Source: CAVYGM01 sp963768025
GTDB lineage: Bacteria; Bacteroidota; Bacteroidia; Cytophagales; Spirosomataceae
Direction of reading: 5' to 3'
NCBI GenBank assembly: GCA_963768025.1
Contig: CAVYGM010000042.1
Location: forward strand, 1-64,000
Length of the DNA stretch: 64,000 nt
This document shows, piece by piece, positions 9,206-20,384 of this stretch. The position numbers and the translations under genes were made by a program. Under the pieces are notes generated by a model. The model worked only from the letters and a program-made list of their open reading frames with translations, was not told where the DNA came from and made no database searches. The first letter of the stretch is position 1. The number at the start of each line of letters is the position of its first letter.

Positions 9206-11835
9206 GTGAGCGCGCGCTTCCCATCCCTCGCCGATCCTGATCGCTCCGCCGATTTCCTGAGCGGCGGCGGTGAAATGGGCGAGCTGATCCGCGGATTACG
9301 AGTGGTCGGGTAGTCCGCTGGGGCCGGCTATCGGTTGGCCGCAATCCATGCGAACGGCATTGCGGATACTGCTTACCACCCATCATCCGTGCTGCATTTT
9401 CTGGGGCCCGGAGCTGATCTGCTTTTACAACGATGCCTATCGGCGGCTCGCTCGGTCCCGAGCGCCACCCCGCGATGCTGGGCGCGCGGCTCCGGCACGT
9501 GTGGTCGGAAACGTGGTCGATCATGGGACCGCAGATCGAACGCGTGATGTCCGGTGCGGGACCGACCTGGCAGGAAGATCACCTGGTGCGCGTGGTCCGT
9601 TTCGGCCAGCGCGAAGAAATATATTGGACCTACAGCTTCAGCCCCATCGACGACGCCGGCGCCGCGAACAATGTCGGCGGCGTGCTGGTGTTGTGCATGG
9701 AGACGACCAAGAAAGTGCGCGCGGAACGTCAGCTCGCCTTTCAGCTGGCGCTCAGCGACAGGCTGCGCAGCCTCACCGATACCTCGCAGATCATGTACAC
9801 CGCCGCCGAAATGGTCGGCGTGCAATTGGCCGCGGGCCGCGTCGGCTACGCCGAACTGGAAGAGTCCGGCGATACCGCGGTCGTCGTTTGCGACTGGACC
9901 GCGCCGAGCATGCCTACTCTAAAGGGACGGCATCAATTGCATGATTTCGGCGTCGCCATGATGCGCGAGTTGAAGACCGGCAAGGTAGTGCGCCTGGAAG
10001 ATGCTTATGCGGACGATGCAGGCCGAGGGCGCCAGCGACGCGGAAAGATATCGAAGGCATCGGCATCCGGTCCGGAATCATCGTGCCGTTGATCAAAGAC
10101 GGACGCATGGTGGCCGGCTTCTATGTGCATCAGGCGGAGTCGCGACGCTGGACCGATGATGAAGTGGTGCTGGCGCGCGAGACCGCGGAACGCACCTGGG
10201 AAGCGGTCGAGAGAGCGAGGGCCGAAGGGGCTTTGCGCGAGATCAACGCAACGCTCGAGCAACGCGTCGTGGACGCGGTCGCGCAGCGTGAATTGTGGGG
10301 CACGCTGCTGGACTCCGTGACATCGCTGGCCGCCGCTGTCGATACCAACTATCGCCTGATGGCAATGAACAAGGCTTATGTCGATCAGATGGAGCTGCGC
10401 ACCGGCGTGCGACCGCAGGTGGGGCAAAGTCTGCTGGAGCTGCTGAAGGTGCAACGCGAGCAGCTCGCTCTGTCCGGAAGCCGCTGGAGTCGAGCGCTGG
10501 CAGGCGAGGAATTCACGCTCATCGAGCCTACCGCGCCGAGCGTCACCGACGACGTGCGCCACTACGAAATCACCTATACCTCGCTGCGCGATCGCGAGGG
10601 CAATCTCATCGGCGCATTCCAGTATGCGCAGGATGTGACCGAGCGCGTGCGCGACCAGCAGCGCTTGTCCGAGGCCGAGGAGTCATTGCGCCAGGCGCAG
10701 AAAATGGAAGCGGTCGGGCAACTCACCGGCGGCATCGCGCACGATTTCAACAATCTGCTCACCGGCATCATCGGCTCGCTGGACATGATGCAGCGGAAGA
10801 TAACGCGCGGTCAGCAGTTCGATGTGAACACATACGTCTCGCCCGCGATGGCGGCGGCGAAGCGCGCCGCTGCGCTCACTCATCGACTGCTGGCATTCTC
10901 GCGACGGCAGGCGCTCGATCCGCGGCCGGTGAACGCCAATCGCCTGATCACCGGCATGGAAGAGCTGCTGCGCCGGACGGTGGGCGAAGCCATCGAGCTC
11001 GAGATCGTCACTCACGAGCACCTGTGGTTGACGCGTTGTGACCAGAACCAGCTCGAGAACGCACTGCTGAATCTTGCGATCAACGCACGCGACGCGATGA
11101 CCGAAGGCGGCAAGCTGACCATCGAGACATCGAACGCGCATCTGGAAGATGAGCATGAGGCGACTGTCCGCGACGTGGAGCCCGGTCACTACATCGCGAT
11201 CTGCGTTTCCGATACCGGCGTCGGCATGACGCCGGAAATCGTCAGTCGCGCCTTCGATCCGTTCTTCACGACCAAGCCCATCGGCCAGGGCACGGGCCTG
11301 GGCCTGTCGATGATCTATGGCTTCACGCGCCAGTCGGGCGGCTATGTGCGTATCCAGTCGGAGGTCGGGCACGGGACGGTCGTCAAGTTGTACCTGCCGC
11401 GCTTTCACGGCGAGGGTGAGAGTTCGCATGAACCCGCATCCGAACCGTCGGTGCTATTGCCGGCTGTGCGCGCGGAAGTGGTGCTGGTGGTCGAAGATGA
11501 ACAGGTGGTGCGCGACCTGGTCGTCGACCTGCTGACCGAGCTGGGCTATCGATCGCTTGCAGGCTGTCGATGGTCCAAGCGGCCTCGCCATCATTCAGTC
11601 GGGCGTGCGCATCGACTTGCTGATCACGGATGTCGGGTTGCCGGGGTTCAATGGTCGCCAACTGGCTGACGCTGCCTGCGCGCAGCGGCCTGGTTTGAAG
11701 GTGTTATTCATGACGGGCTATGCGCACAACGCCGCCGTGGGGCATGGCTTGCTGGCGCCCGGCATGGAAATGATTTCCAAGCCGTTCGCGCTGGAAGCGC
11801 TCGCGATGCGCATCCGCGAGATGATCGAAGATTAA
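9206..11835 (+). pseudogene. Hybrid sensor histidine kinase (PAS-GAF-PAS-HisKA-HATPase-REC), frameshifted
   Basis: About 875 residues when stitched. First comes a PAS-like domain (WPQSMRTALRILL, FWGPELICFYNDAYRRL), then a GAF-like domain (near 9720-10190), a second PAS (10300-10660), the H-box GGIAHDFNN with its phosphorylatable His, and the N-box LLNLAINARDAM. The G-boxes are CVSDTGVGM and GTGLGLSMIYGFTRQSGG. A C-terminal receiver domain has acidic residues VVEDEQ and phospho-acceptor LLITDVGLPG. There is no membrane helix, so it is probably a soluble sensor. Shifts occur near 9300, 9450, 10020 and 11560. The GTG at 9206 is the likeliest start, but an upstream TTG is possible. Its stop overlaps the next, convergent gene. 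Confidence 0.75.
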
Positions 11836-12461
11836 GGCTGTTCGGCGGGCACCAGCGCGGACACGATCAGCCTTGGCGGGCCAGCGTTGCCCAGGCTCGA
11901 TGAACAGCGGACGTTGTCTTTCACGACTTGCACCGACAGGCGTGGCAGTATTTCCCGCCGCAACTGCTTTACCAGTTCGCAGTCGCCGCGCTCCAGACGC
12001 ATGTCTCGGTCGCGAGCGAAGGAAACGGTCTTCCACACGGCGGTGAAGCGTGGCAAGTCCTCGGGCGTCGCGAGCTTTTCGCCGTTAACGCGCGCTACCA
12101 GCTCGTCCTTCGCATCGTGTGTCGTGATCTCGCGAATGTTTGCTTCGGAAGCGACCACCGGAGATTGCAGCGACACCTGAAAGCGAGCGACGCCGATTTC
12201 CTCGTTGCAGGCATAGCTGCGCAGCTGCAGGTCTTCACGGGCGCCGACGCTGCGCAAAATCACTTGCAACTTGTCTTCGAGACTTTGGCAGGAATAGATC
12301 GTGCTGTAGCCGCGGTACTCGAAGTTCACCTGCTGCGCCTTCCAGACCGCTTCCACGGTGTCGCCATCCGCCGGCGAAGCGGCGATGGCGTTCGCGACCG
12401 GAACCACGGCGATTATGTAAGCGAGCGGCAACAGCCAGCATCGTTTCAGTGCAGCTCCCAT
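11832..12461 (-). CDS. Exported protein of unknown function
   Basis: Intact, about 209 residues from the ATG giving MGAALKRCWLLPLAYIIAVV, a signal peptide with a cleavage site near ANAIAA. An upstream in-frame ATG would add 21 polar residues and spoil the signal. The mature part has four spaced Cys (IYSCQS, SYACNE, RGDCEL, NVRCSS), suggesting disulphides in the periplasm. It also has alternating strands such as VNFEYRGYSTIYSC. I do not recognise a named family. It converges on the hybrid kinase, with stops overlapping by 4 bases. It is one of the few unbroken genes in this part of the window. Confidence 0.6.
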   Translation of the reverse strand: MGAALKRCWLLPLAYIIAVVPVANAIAASPADGDTVEAVWKAQQVNFEYRGYSTIYSCQSLEDKLQVILRSVGAREDLQLRSYACNEEIGVARFQVSLQSPVVASEANIREITTHDAKDELVARVNGEKLATPEDLPRFTAVWKTVSFARDRDMRLERGDCELVKQLRREILPRLSVQVVKDNVRCSSSLGNAGPPRLIVSALVPAEQP

Positions 12462-12632
12462 CCATCCTCCGCTCGCACGCAGGGCGAGGGCGAAACTGTA
12501 GGCACGCGGGTGAGTCGTTGCCATGGCCGGTCGGCCAATTGCATGCGTTCACCGGCGAGAGCGGCGGCAGACGCGTATGATGCTTCACCGCAAACACGGC
12601 CAAGCCGAACGGATACGGGTCGCGGAAGGAAT

Positions 12633-13268
12633 ATGGGCAATAAGTCCACGGCGGCCTGGGAAGGCTGGTCCATCGTCGGCGCGGTCACGATCGCGCTGAT
12701 TCTCGGAGTGACGATGGAGGCGATGGCCGCCCCGGAGCCGGCCGACGCCATCCGCGGCATCATCCGGCTGACGGCGCGCAGTTCGTTTGCGTTGTTTGCG
12801 TTGGCGTTCACGGCCGCCGCCGCCTGGCGCTTCTGGCCGAATCCATGGACTGGCTGGCAGCAGCGTAACCGGCGGTATCTGGGCGTCGCTTTCGCTGTCG
12901 CGCAGACCTTTTATTTATTCGCGCTACTCGCACTCGGACGCATCGCGCCGGGCGACCTCGCGGCCACGGCCAGCCCCGCCACCTGGATGGTCGGCGCGCT
13001 CGCCTATCTGTTCATCGCCTTGATGACGCTGACGTCGTTCGATAGCACCGCGCGGCAGGTCAGCCCGCGAGCCTGGTCCATTCTGCACACCACTGGTTCG
13101 TACTATCTGTGGCTGGTCTTCGCCAGCAACTATTTGTCTCGCGCGGCAATCATTCCCGCCTACATTCCGTTCGCCGTGCTGGTGGTATTCATCTTGGCGT
13201 TACGGGTCGCGGCGCGGATTTCCAAGCTCCGCGCGCGGCATTCAGCTATTCAGCGTGACGGGATTTGA
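12633..13268 (+). CDS. Multi-pass membrane protein, ferric-reductase-like
   Basis: Intact, 211 residues, with a GGAAGGA ribosome-binding site 6 bases before the ATG. Six hydrophobic segments are visible, among them WSIVGAVTIALILGVTM, SSFALFALAFTAAAA, YLFALLALG, WMVGALAYLFIALMTL and IPFAVLVVFILALRVAA. The pattern RLTARSSFALF, the segment RRYLGVAFAVAQTF and the segment ILHTTGSYYLWLVFASNY resemble the ferric reductase-like/MsrQ transmembrane fold. One of the usual haem-ligand His positions is Gln or Phe here, and only the His in ILHTTG is clear. The haem role is therefore inferred and weak. Confidence 0.55.
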   Translation: MGNKSTAAWEGWSIVGAVTIALILGVTMEAMAAPEPADAIRGIIRLTARSSFALFALAFTAAAAWRFWPNPWTGWQQRNRRYLGVAFAVAQTFYLFALLALGRIAPGDLAATASPATWMVGALAYLFIALMTLTSFDSTARQVSPRAWSILHTTGSYYLWLVFASNYLSRAAIIPAYIPFAVLVVFILALRVAARISKLRARHSAIQRDGI

Positions 13269-13305
13269 GCCCCTCTTGAAGCCTTGTTCGCGCTGGCCTG
13301 AGAGC

Positions 13306-14502
13306 TCAGTCGAGTTTCATGACCACCGAATCCGTCAGCAGCGGATCGGTGAAGCGCGCGAGCTCGCCGGCCTTCTTGCCGGGCACCAGGAATAGTCTTG
13401 CGGAAAGAGGTTTGCGCAGGCGGGAGGCGAGCGATGCCACGTCGCGCAACAGGCCGGCAATAGGTTCGGCGGGCGTGTCGCCGGCGATCGGCACGACATC
13501 CAGGCCCGTGCCGCAAACGCTGGAATAGAGCAACAAATCGCGGATGCTGTAGCGTTTCTCGCCGGCTCTCTGCGCGAGCAGCGGATCTTCGAGCACCGGC
13601 AGCATGAGGCCGGAATAGCCGCACGTGCGTACCGACACGGATTTCAGCGCGGCCGTGATCATCGAACAAACTTCCAGCGTGCCGGCGCTGCCGAACGGTG
13701 CGTGCGTGAGCGCTTCGATGGCGGCGGCAATGCTGCGATCTTTCGCGGGTGCGGGCGAAGTGTCGATGCCGAGGTATTGCCGACCCGTCTGCCGTGCAAG
13801 TTCCATCGCAAGTTTTTCCACTGGCCCCAACACGTCATTGAGCGTGCCGCGCAGCGCGTCCGTCGCGTCGGCGCTCCTGCTCAATGAGGCGAAGGCGCGT
13901 TCGACGACCGATGCAGACTCCACGCCGACAGCGAACGATTCGACGCCCTGATGCCACGCGACGGGAAAGAACGGCGTGCCTGCCGGAATATTCGCAGCGG
14001 CGGCGAAGCGGAAATTCGCGAGGCCGTCCGGTAAGGCGCGTGACAGCTCGACCATGATCTTTGCTGTCGTTGCGGCCGCATGTGATTGCACGCCGCCCTC
14101 CGGCGAGGCGATCACGGTCGAGAAGTTGATCGATCGCGTGGTCTTCACCAGCTCCCGCGACCACGCGACCAGGCTGTCATCGCTGCGGTTCGCGGTCAGG
14201 ATCGGGCCGATGCTAAACATCCCTCCCTGGGTGGGAACGAGTTTGTCGAGCTGCTGCAACTTATCCAGCACTCGGTCGCGCGCAGCCGAATCGAGCGCAG
14301 CGATGACGGGATTGATCGCAACGCGCACCGTTTGAACTTCGTAGCCCGCCTCTTGGTAGGCGCGCCTGGCTCGCGCCAGGAAGGCGAGCGCAGCTTCAAC
14401 TCGATCCAGTTCAATGGCCGGCGACAGTTCGACGCCGGCAGTGATGGTTCGCACGCGTACCGCATTCGTCGCGGCGGAAACAGTCACATTCGATAACGAC
14501 AA
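13306..14502 (-). CDS. DUF711 family protein
   Basis: Intact, 398 residues. The N-terminus VRTITAGVELSPAIELDRVEAAL, the segment NFSTVIASPEGG and the C-terminal SVCGTGLDVVPIAGDTP match the DUF711/UPF0210 pattern: cytosolic alpha/beta proteins structurally related to PFL-like folds, without a firmly assigned reaction. No membrane segment or signal is present. Being unbroken in a region full of shifts, it gives a useful picture of true local codon use. The gene stands alone, with its stop about 40 bases from the convergent membrane protein. Confidence 0.75.
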   Translation of the reverse strand: MSLSNVTVSAATNAVRVRTITAGVELSPAIELDRVEAALAFLARARRAYQEAGYEVQTVRVAINPVIAALDSAARDRVLDKLQQLDKLVPTQGGMFSIGPILTANRSDDSLVAWSRELVKTTRSINFSTVIASPEGGVQSHAAATTAKIMVELSRALPDGLANFRFAAAANIPAGTPFFPVAWHQGVESFAVGVESASVVERAFASLSRSADATDALRGTLNDVLGPVEKLAMELARQTGRQYLGIDTSPAPAKDRSIAAAIEALTHAPFGSAGTLEVCSMITAALKSVSVRTCGYSGLMLPVLEDPLLAQRAGEKRYSIRDLLLYSSVCGTGLDVVPIAGDTPAEPIAGLLRDVASLASRLRKPLSARLFLVPGKKAGELARFTDPLLTDSVVMKLD

Positions 14503-14535
14503 GCCTGCAGCTCCCAGCCAAGTAAAGTTTCGGTC

Positions 14536-14640
14536 CCCTCTCCCGCTTGCGGGAGAGGGCTAGGGTGAGGGTCTGCTAAGTTCGAACTGGTCCCCTCACC
14601 CGCGCTTCGCGCGACCTCTCCCACGGGGAGAGGTGAGAGT
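14536..14640. repeat. Intergenic palindromic repeat (REP-like)
   Basis: Two hairpin-forming units lie between the DUF711 and patatin genes. The first has 11-base perfect arms CCCTCTCCCGC (14536-14546) and GCGGGAGAGGG (14549-14559). The second holds CCTCTCCC facing GGGAGAGG around 14619-14637. The TAGGGTGAGGG linker is the familiar form of dispersed intergenic repeats in many GC-rich gammaproteobacteria. Both neighbouring genes run leftward, so it may also end the patatin transcript. Confidence 0.65.
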
Positions 14641-14648
14641 CACGGCGC

Positions 14649-17554
14649 TCACTCGTCATCGAGCGCGGTGCGAGGCGCGGCAGAAGCTTCGCGTGGCGGC
14701 TTGAATTCGCGACGTTTACGTCCCGGATTCATGTACGACGACGCCCGAGCAAAAAAGTCCGCGAAGTCCTGCGGCGGCGTGCCGCGGAGAATCTGCTCCA
14801 GCGCATGAAAGCCCAGCGCGCGATAGCTTTCGAACTGCGACTCGCTGAACCACTGGTCGGCCGTCGATTCATGCGGGAACGAATCCACCGTCTTGGCGTA
14901 ACTGTACACGTCATAGGGAACAGGATGCTCGCCTCGTCCACGCAGAAGTGGGCTTGATGTAGAGCAGCCGGCCCGGCGGCGTGCCCTTGTCGACCGCGTC
15001 GTAGTCGATGCGGGCGGTGGCGCAGTACAGCCCGACTTTGGCGTTGCCGTTGGGATAGATCTCGATTTCCTTCTCGAAGCGGATGGGCACGCCGAAGTCG
15101 ATGCGAATCTTGCGAATGGCATTGCCGAGGTCGCCCGAGCTTGCTGTCGGGATCGCAGCCGGCGTCGCTGACGAAAATGTAGCGGCAGCGGCGCAGGACG
15201 ACTTCGTACAGCCCGAGATTGTCGAAGTGGCCGCCGTCGGACAGGTTCACGTACTTGAAGTCCGGCGTCGTGAAGCCGAACAGTTCGCCGAGCATCGGCG
15301 ACAACGCCTGCCGCGGGCCTGGCAAGTGATAGGCGTCGTCGCCTTGTGCGTTGGTGTTGCCCAGCCACGCCCCCAGGCGGACGTTGAACAATGACATCAC
15401 GAACGCCAGTGCCGGCGATGAGCAATAGCCCATGTGCGGATTCGCGGCCGCGCCGGAAATCGTCACGGCGGTGCCGAGCGAGATGCCGCCTTGCCCGCCG
15501 TAAATCGCCGACGCGCGATAGCCCTCATGAAAGTTGCCGCAGAAATACGGCGTGATCGAGAATGACTCGGCCTTGCGCTCCTGCCAGGCCAGCTTGCCAT
15601 TGCGCAGCAGGTTCAACGTCACATTGATCAACGGCAGCAAGCGCTGCGCGCCGCCGGCCGGCCGCAGCTTGTGCATGCGTACGTTGTCGGACGCGTCGAA
15701 GCCCGTGAATGGATCCGGCTTACGTTTGACGTGCGAAGCACCGAGATACGCGCGCACCAGGCGATTTCGATACAAGCCGTGCAGCGAGAAGCGGTTGACG
15801 TTGACGATCAGTCCCATCAACAACGCAGCGAGCAGGAACAGTGCCGGCAAGGCCCAGAACCACTCGAAGTCGGCGTGCCGCAGTCCGACCTGGCGGTCCA
15901 TGGGATTCATGAAGATACTTTCGGCGCCGGGGCTGCCGTTGGTGATGATCCAGCCGCCGAGCGTCGACGTGGCCCATGAAATCACGATGCCCACGCACAC
16001 CACGAAGATCGGCGCAGCCAACGCCAAGCCGACGCGTTGCATGATCGAAGGCTTGTCCGTCTCTGACGGCGTGGTTCTGTCGCGGCTGCCGAGCAGGGCT
16101 GCAGCGATTCCAGAAATACCGCCGGCGGCGGCAACCAGCGGCTTGGCGGCATCGGTGATTTCGTCGAGCAGATATTGACCGAACAGACACAGGCCGGTGA
16201 TCGCAATCCAACCGATGGCCACGGCGAGGATCCAGCCCGACAAGCGCGCCCACCATTCGCGATCGCCGTCATTCACCAACGCGGGGCTCGCGCCAGTCAG
16301 GAACGTCTCGCTCAAACTGGCGAGCCCGACGAATAACGTTCGCGCGAGCAGATACAAACCGAGCAGCACCGGCAGCGCCAGCATCACATACAGACCGGGA
16401 TGACTGTGGAACGGTAGCAGCAGGCCACGCACGACGAGGGCGAACAGATACGCCACCACCAGGCCGGAAATCAGCAAAGCGCCGAACTCGAATTGCGAGG
16501 TGTGCCGGGATTCCGGCGCGATGTCATGACGCAGCCGATAGATGATTTCCACCACGAGCCAACCCAGCATCGGCACGATCACGCACCACAGTGCCGAGAA
16601 CATCAGCAGCGGACGATTCGCTTCGGACAAGATCGGCGAGTCCAGCACGATCGCCGAGCCATTCGCGTAACCCAACCCAGCGAACGAGAGCAAGCCAGCC
16701 GCGGCCAACACCGGAAACACGCACAGCAGCGCGTAACGGGACGATGAAGTGGCGGGATCGCGAACGAAGCGTCGGTGGTAGTAGACGGAAAAACTCGCCA
16801 GCAGCTCGGCGATGAGCGAGATGTACAGCAGCTTGCGGCCGAGGTCCGGGCTGACGGTGGTCTGCACGACCAGATACAAGCCTTGCGGGATCACCACCAG
16901 TGCCGCGAGCAGCGGCAGGATCACCAGCCAGTTCAACAACAGATTGCGCAGGATGATGGCGGCGGCGGTCCAGGTGTCGCCCGAGAACAGACCGAGCTTC
17001 GGCGTGAGATAATTACTGAACTCGCGCAGGTGATCGACAGGGCGCGGTTCCGGCGCGAGCGGATCGACCGGCTTATCGCTGCGCCCACCCAATTGCTCGA
17101 ATACCTGGCGCGACGTGCCTTCGTCCTGCTGCTGCCGGTGAATCCAGGCTTGCAGCCAGCTCGCGATGTAACCGCCGCCAGAAACGCTGGATAAATAATC
17201 GAAGTCGCCGAGCATCTTGTTCTTGGCGAGTGCCTGCAGCACGCCGAGATTGAAGGTGGCGCTGCGAATACCGCCGCCGGATAGACACAGCGCGGACAGC
17301 GGCGGTTGTGCCTTGCTGCTGTCGGCATCGGCGTCGAGCGTGCCGATCATTTGATACAGCTCGCGCAGGTTGTCCTGGAATTGCGGATCGGTGCCGGCGG
17401 CGTCGGGCTGCTGCGTATCGAATTTCGCCGGTTGGAACTGGCGCGTCGCGCAGTACTCCGGCCGCAGCGCCTGCAGTTCACGCCACAAAACTTCATTGAA
17501 CGTGGCGCGTTGCTCGTCGGCGGCAGAAAGGTCGTTCGGTTGTGTATCGGGCAT
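14649..17554 (-). pseudogene. Patatin-like phospholipase with a large internal membrane domain, C-terminal frameshifts
   Basis: About 965 residues from an ATG preceded by AAGGAA. The patatin core opens with CLSGGGIRSATFNLGVLQAL (oxyanion loop, about residue 95) and the nucleophile SSVSGGGYIASW. It closes with the dyad Asp in NLSDGGHFDNLGLYE near residue 800. Between them lie roughly eight to ten membrane helices (for example LVILPLLAALVVIPQGLYLV, LLISGLVVAYLFALVV, LYVMLALPVLLGLYLL, WILAVAIGWIAITGLC). The last 160 residues need frame switches near 15140 and 14930. They end in a Lys/Arg-rich tail finishing TALDDE. It would be a membrane-anchored acyl hydrolase; its lipid substrate is unknown. 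Confidence 0.7.
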
Positions 17555-17758
17555 GGCGGATTCCTTCGCTTCGTTGTTATCAGGCCAGTCTGCTATGCAG
17601 ACTGTAGCATGCGCTGCTGCGGGAAATGATGGGCCGAAAGTATCGACGCGTTTGCGGAGCTCGCAGCGAAGCTCTATGTTATCGGCATTCCTGTCGGCCA
17701 CGCATCGACAGACGATCGATGGAACGACGGGCCCGCCATAGGTGGATACGGGGGAGCC

Positions 17759-18794
17759 ATGAGCGAACGCAACGGGCGGCGCATCAGCGACGCCGGCATA
17801 GGGATTGTTTCCTTGTTGCTATTGGCCGCGACGCCTTGCTGGTCCGCGGACGCGCCGGCGAAATGGCAGCCACCGCGCATGGCCAATGGCGATCCGGACC
17901 TGCAAGGCATGTGGACCAACGCGACCATCACGCCGCTCGAACGTCCCAAGGAATTCGGCGAGCGGCTGGTGATCAGCGACGCCGAAGCCAAGACCATCGA
18001 AGCGCAGAATCAGCAGTTCAACGAAGAGTCGGACGCCCCCACCGATCCGAAAGTGAAAACTCAGGACCTGCCGCACAGCTGCGGCCTGGGCTTCACCGGC
18101 GCGGATTGCGGCTACAACATGTTCTGGCTCGATCGCGGCCAGTCGGTGGTCGAAGTGAACGGCGAGCGGCGCAGCTCGCTCATCGTCGAGCCGAAGAATG
18201 GTCGCGTGCCGGTGCTGCCAGAGCGGCAGAAACAGCTGACCGAGCGCTTCATGATGATGCGCACCAACTTCGATGGCCCCGAAGCGCGCCCGCTCGCCGA
18301 ACGCTGCCTGCTCGCCTTCGGCTCCAGCTCCGGGCCGCCGATGCTGCCGGTGCTGTACAACAATCACTATCAGATCGTGCAGACCAAGGACACGGTGATG
18401 ATCCAGGTCGAGATGGTGCACGACGCGCGCATCATCCGCCTCGGCGGCAAGCATCGCGCCCGACAACATTCGCAAGTGGATGGGCGATTCCATCGGCCAC
18501 TGGGAGGGCGACACGCTGGTCGTCGAGACCACCAACTTCACCGGCAGCAGCAGATCGTTCCGCGGCTTCGCACGCCCGAACTGCAAGGTCACCGAGCGCT
18601 TCACTCGCGTCGACGCCGGACAAGATCAACTACGCGTTCACCGTCGACGATCCCGATACGTTCACGCAACCGTGGACGGCGAGTATCCGTTCTACGCCAC
18701 CAACGAACCGATCTACGAATACGCCTGCCACGAAGGCAACTACGCGCTGCCCGGCATCCTTGCCGGCGCGCGTGAGGATGAGAAGAAGAAATAG
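17759..18794 (+). pseudogene. Secreted protein of unknown function, frameshifted
   Basis: A signal peptide (GIGIVSLLLLAATPCWSADA) leads into KWQPPRMANGDPDLQGMWTN and ATITPLERPKEF. This opening is shared by a large set of uncharacterised secreted proteins of Acidobacteria and gammaproteobacteria. Further blocks are LPHSCGLGFTGADCGYNMFW, PLAERCLLAFG and, after a shift near 18460, WMGDSIGHWEGDTLVVETTN. Another pair of shifts near 18620 and 18675 restores FTVDDPDTFTQPW and then YATNEPIYEYACHEGNYALP. There are about 345 residues in all, rich in Trp and with paired Cys. No catalytic motif is evident, and I would not assign a function. Confidence 0.6.
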
Positions 18795-18808
18795 CTGGAG
18801 GCCGCTCT

Positions 18809-19844
18809 CTACAACTTCGCCTCGCGCTTCAGCAATTCCTCGATCGTGACGCCGACTTCGGGCACGCCACCGAACACCGTGCCCATTCGGCCGGTCGTGA
18901 AATGCTGGAGCGCCAGCTGCGCGGCCTGTTCCGGCAGCGGCACGAATCCAACCTGCGCCGCAAGCTCCGGCCCTTCGGTGAGATAGAACTCGATCAGCTT
19001 GCGCACTTCCTCGCGCTGCGCCGCCTTGTCGCTGACGTAGATGAACAGCGGGCGGGATAGCGGCTGATACGTGCCGTCCGTCACTGCCGCCATGCTCGGC
19101 AGCACCTGCGCGCCGTCTGCTTGCTCGATCGGCACCGCGCGCATCCGATCCTTGTGTGAGATGTAGTAGGCGAAGCCGAAGTAACCGAGCGCGTTCTTGT
19201 TGTGCTCCACGCCTTGCACCAGCACGTTGTCATCTTCGCTGGCCGTGAAATCGCCGCGGCTGGCTTTCGCCTTGCCGGTCACGGCTTCGGTGAAGTAATC
19301 GAACGTGCCGGAATCCGCGCCGGGCCCGAACAACATCAGCGGCGCGTCGGGCCACTCCGGACGCACCTGATTCCAACGCGTGACCTGGCCTTGCGCGCCC
19401 GGCTCCCACATTTTTTTCAGGTCGGCGATGGTGAGCGACTTGACCCAGGTATTGCTCGGGATTGACGACGACGGTGATGGCGTCGAACGCCACGGGCAAC
19501 TCGATGAAGGTGACGCCGGCCTTGCGGCACATCTCCATTTCCTCTGCGAGGATGGGCCGCGAGGCATTGGAAATATCGATGTCGCCGCGGCACAGCTTCT
19601 TGAAGCCGCCGCCAGTGCCGGACAGCCCGACGGTCACGCGAATCGCGCCGCGTTGCTCGGTCTGAAATTCCTCAGCGACCGCTTCGGCGATCGGAAAGAC
19701 GGTGCTCGAACCGTCGATGCGGATCATTCGCGCATCGCGACCGGACGGCGCGGCCGATTCCGAGCCCTCTTTCTTGCCGCAGCTCGCCAGCATTGCCGCC
19801 AGTGGGATCACCAACGCGATTGTCGCCAGACGCCATGTCTTCAC
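18809..19844 (-). pseudogene. pstS: PstS-like phosphate ABC transporter substrate-binding lipoprotein, one frameshift
   Basis: A GTG start gives VKTWRLATIALVIPLAAM with lipobox LASC. The phosphate-binding signature follows: RIDGSSTVFPIAEAVAEEF, VGLSGTGGGFKKLC and DISNASRPI. In the second lobe are FGPGADSGTFDYFTEA and LGYFGFAYY. The frame breaks once, near 19455, inside VVNPEQ...NTWVKSLTIADLKKMW. Length is about 345 residues, matching the PstS/SphX type. It captures phosphate in the periplasm for a PstCAB importer. No pstCAB genes or PhoU lie next to it, so it is a solitary binding protein or the operon partners are elsewhere. Confidence 0.75.
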
Positions 19845-19907
19845 GGGAACCTCGGAACAGTTTGCCAATGGCGCAAGTTTGCGGGAATACACCGGCAAAG
19901 TCTTGCT

Positions 19908-20342
19908 TCATCGCCTCTCCTGACGGTGCTTCCGCAGCGCCTCCTTGTCCAGCTGCGGAAGCTGATCGGCGATCTGAAACCAATCCGCCTTGAGCTCTAC
20001 GAAGATATGTTTGTCCGGTCGCAGCTGCGGGTCATCGTCGAGCAAGCCCGCGGGGATTTCGAACCAGTCCGCATCGACTTCTGGATCGGGCACGCATGAA
20101 CCGCAGATGCCGCAGAAGCAGACGCGATAGGCGGGCGGTGATTCCCGCAGCGGCGCTTCGTACGCCCTGATCAACTCACGGCCACTGCTGAGCCGAAACT
20201 CGTCTCGTCGCACGCCCACGGTAGCCAAGAACGCGGAACCGCTCACTTTTCTGCAGCGGTTGCAGTGGCACATTTCGAACGGCCCCACCGCGCGATCGAT
20301 CTCGAATCGCACCCCACCGCAAAGACACCCGCCGCGAATCAT
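19908..20342 (-). CDS. GFA-family (glutathione-dependent formaldehyde-activating enzyme-like) protein
   Basis: Intact, 144 residues. The zinc ligands are laid out as in the GFA/CENP-V fold: GGCLCGGVRFEID, then MCHCNRCRKVSGSAFLATVG, then FCGICGSCVPDPE. The family contains Gfa from Paracoccus but most members have no shown activity with glutathione or formaldehyde, so only the fold is firm. The sequence ends with an Arg/Lys tail. It lies downstream of the PstS-like gene's start on the same strand and 42 bases from another short gene. A second, degraded GFA copy lies at 21312-21692. Confidence 0.8.
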   Translation of the reverse strand: MIRGGCLCGGVRFEIDRAVGPFEMCHCNRCRKVSGSAFLATVGVRRDEFRLSSGRELIRAYEAPLRESPPAYRVCFCGICGSCVPDPEVDADWFEIPAGLLDDDPQLRPDKHIFVELKADWFQIADQLPQLDKEALRKHRQERR

Positions 20343-20384
20343 GATTCGTTCCTCTCGTGTTCACGTTGCAGCCCCAACACGACA

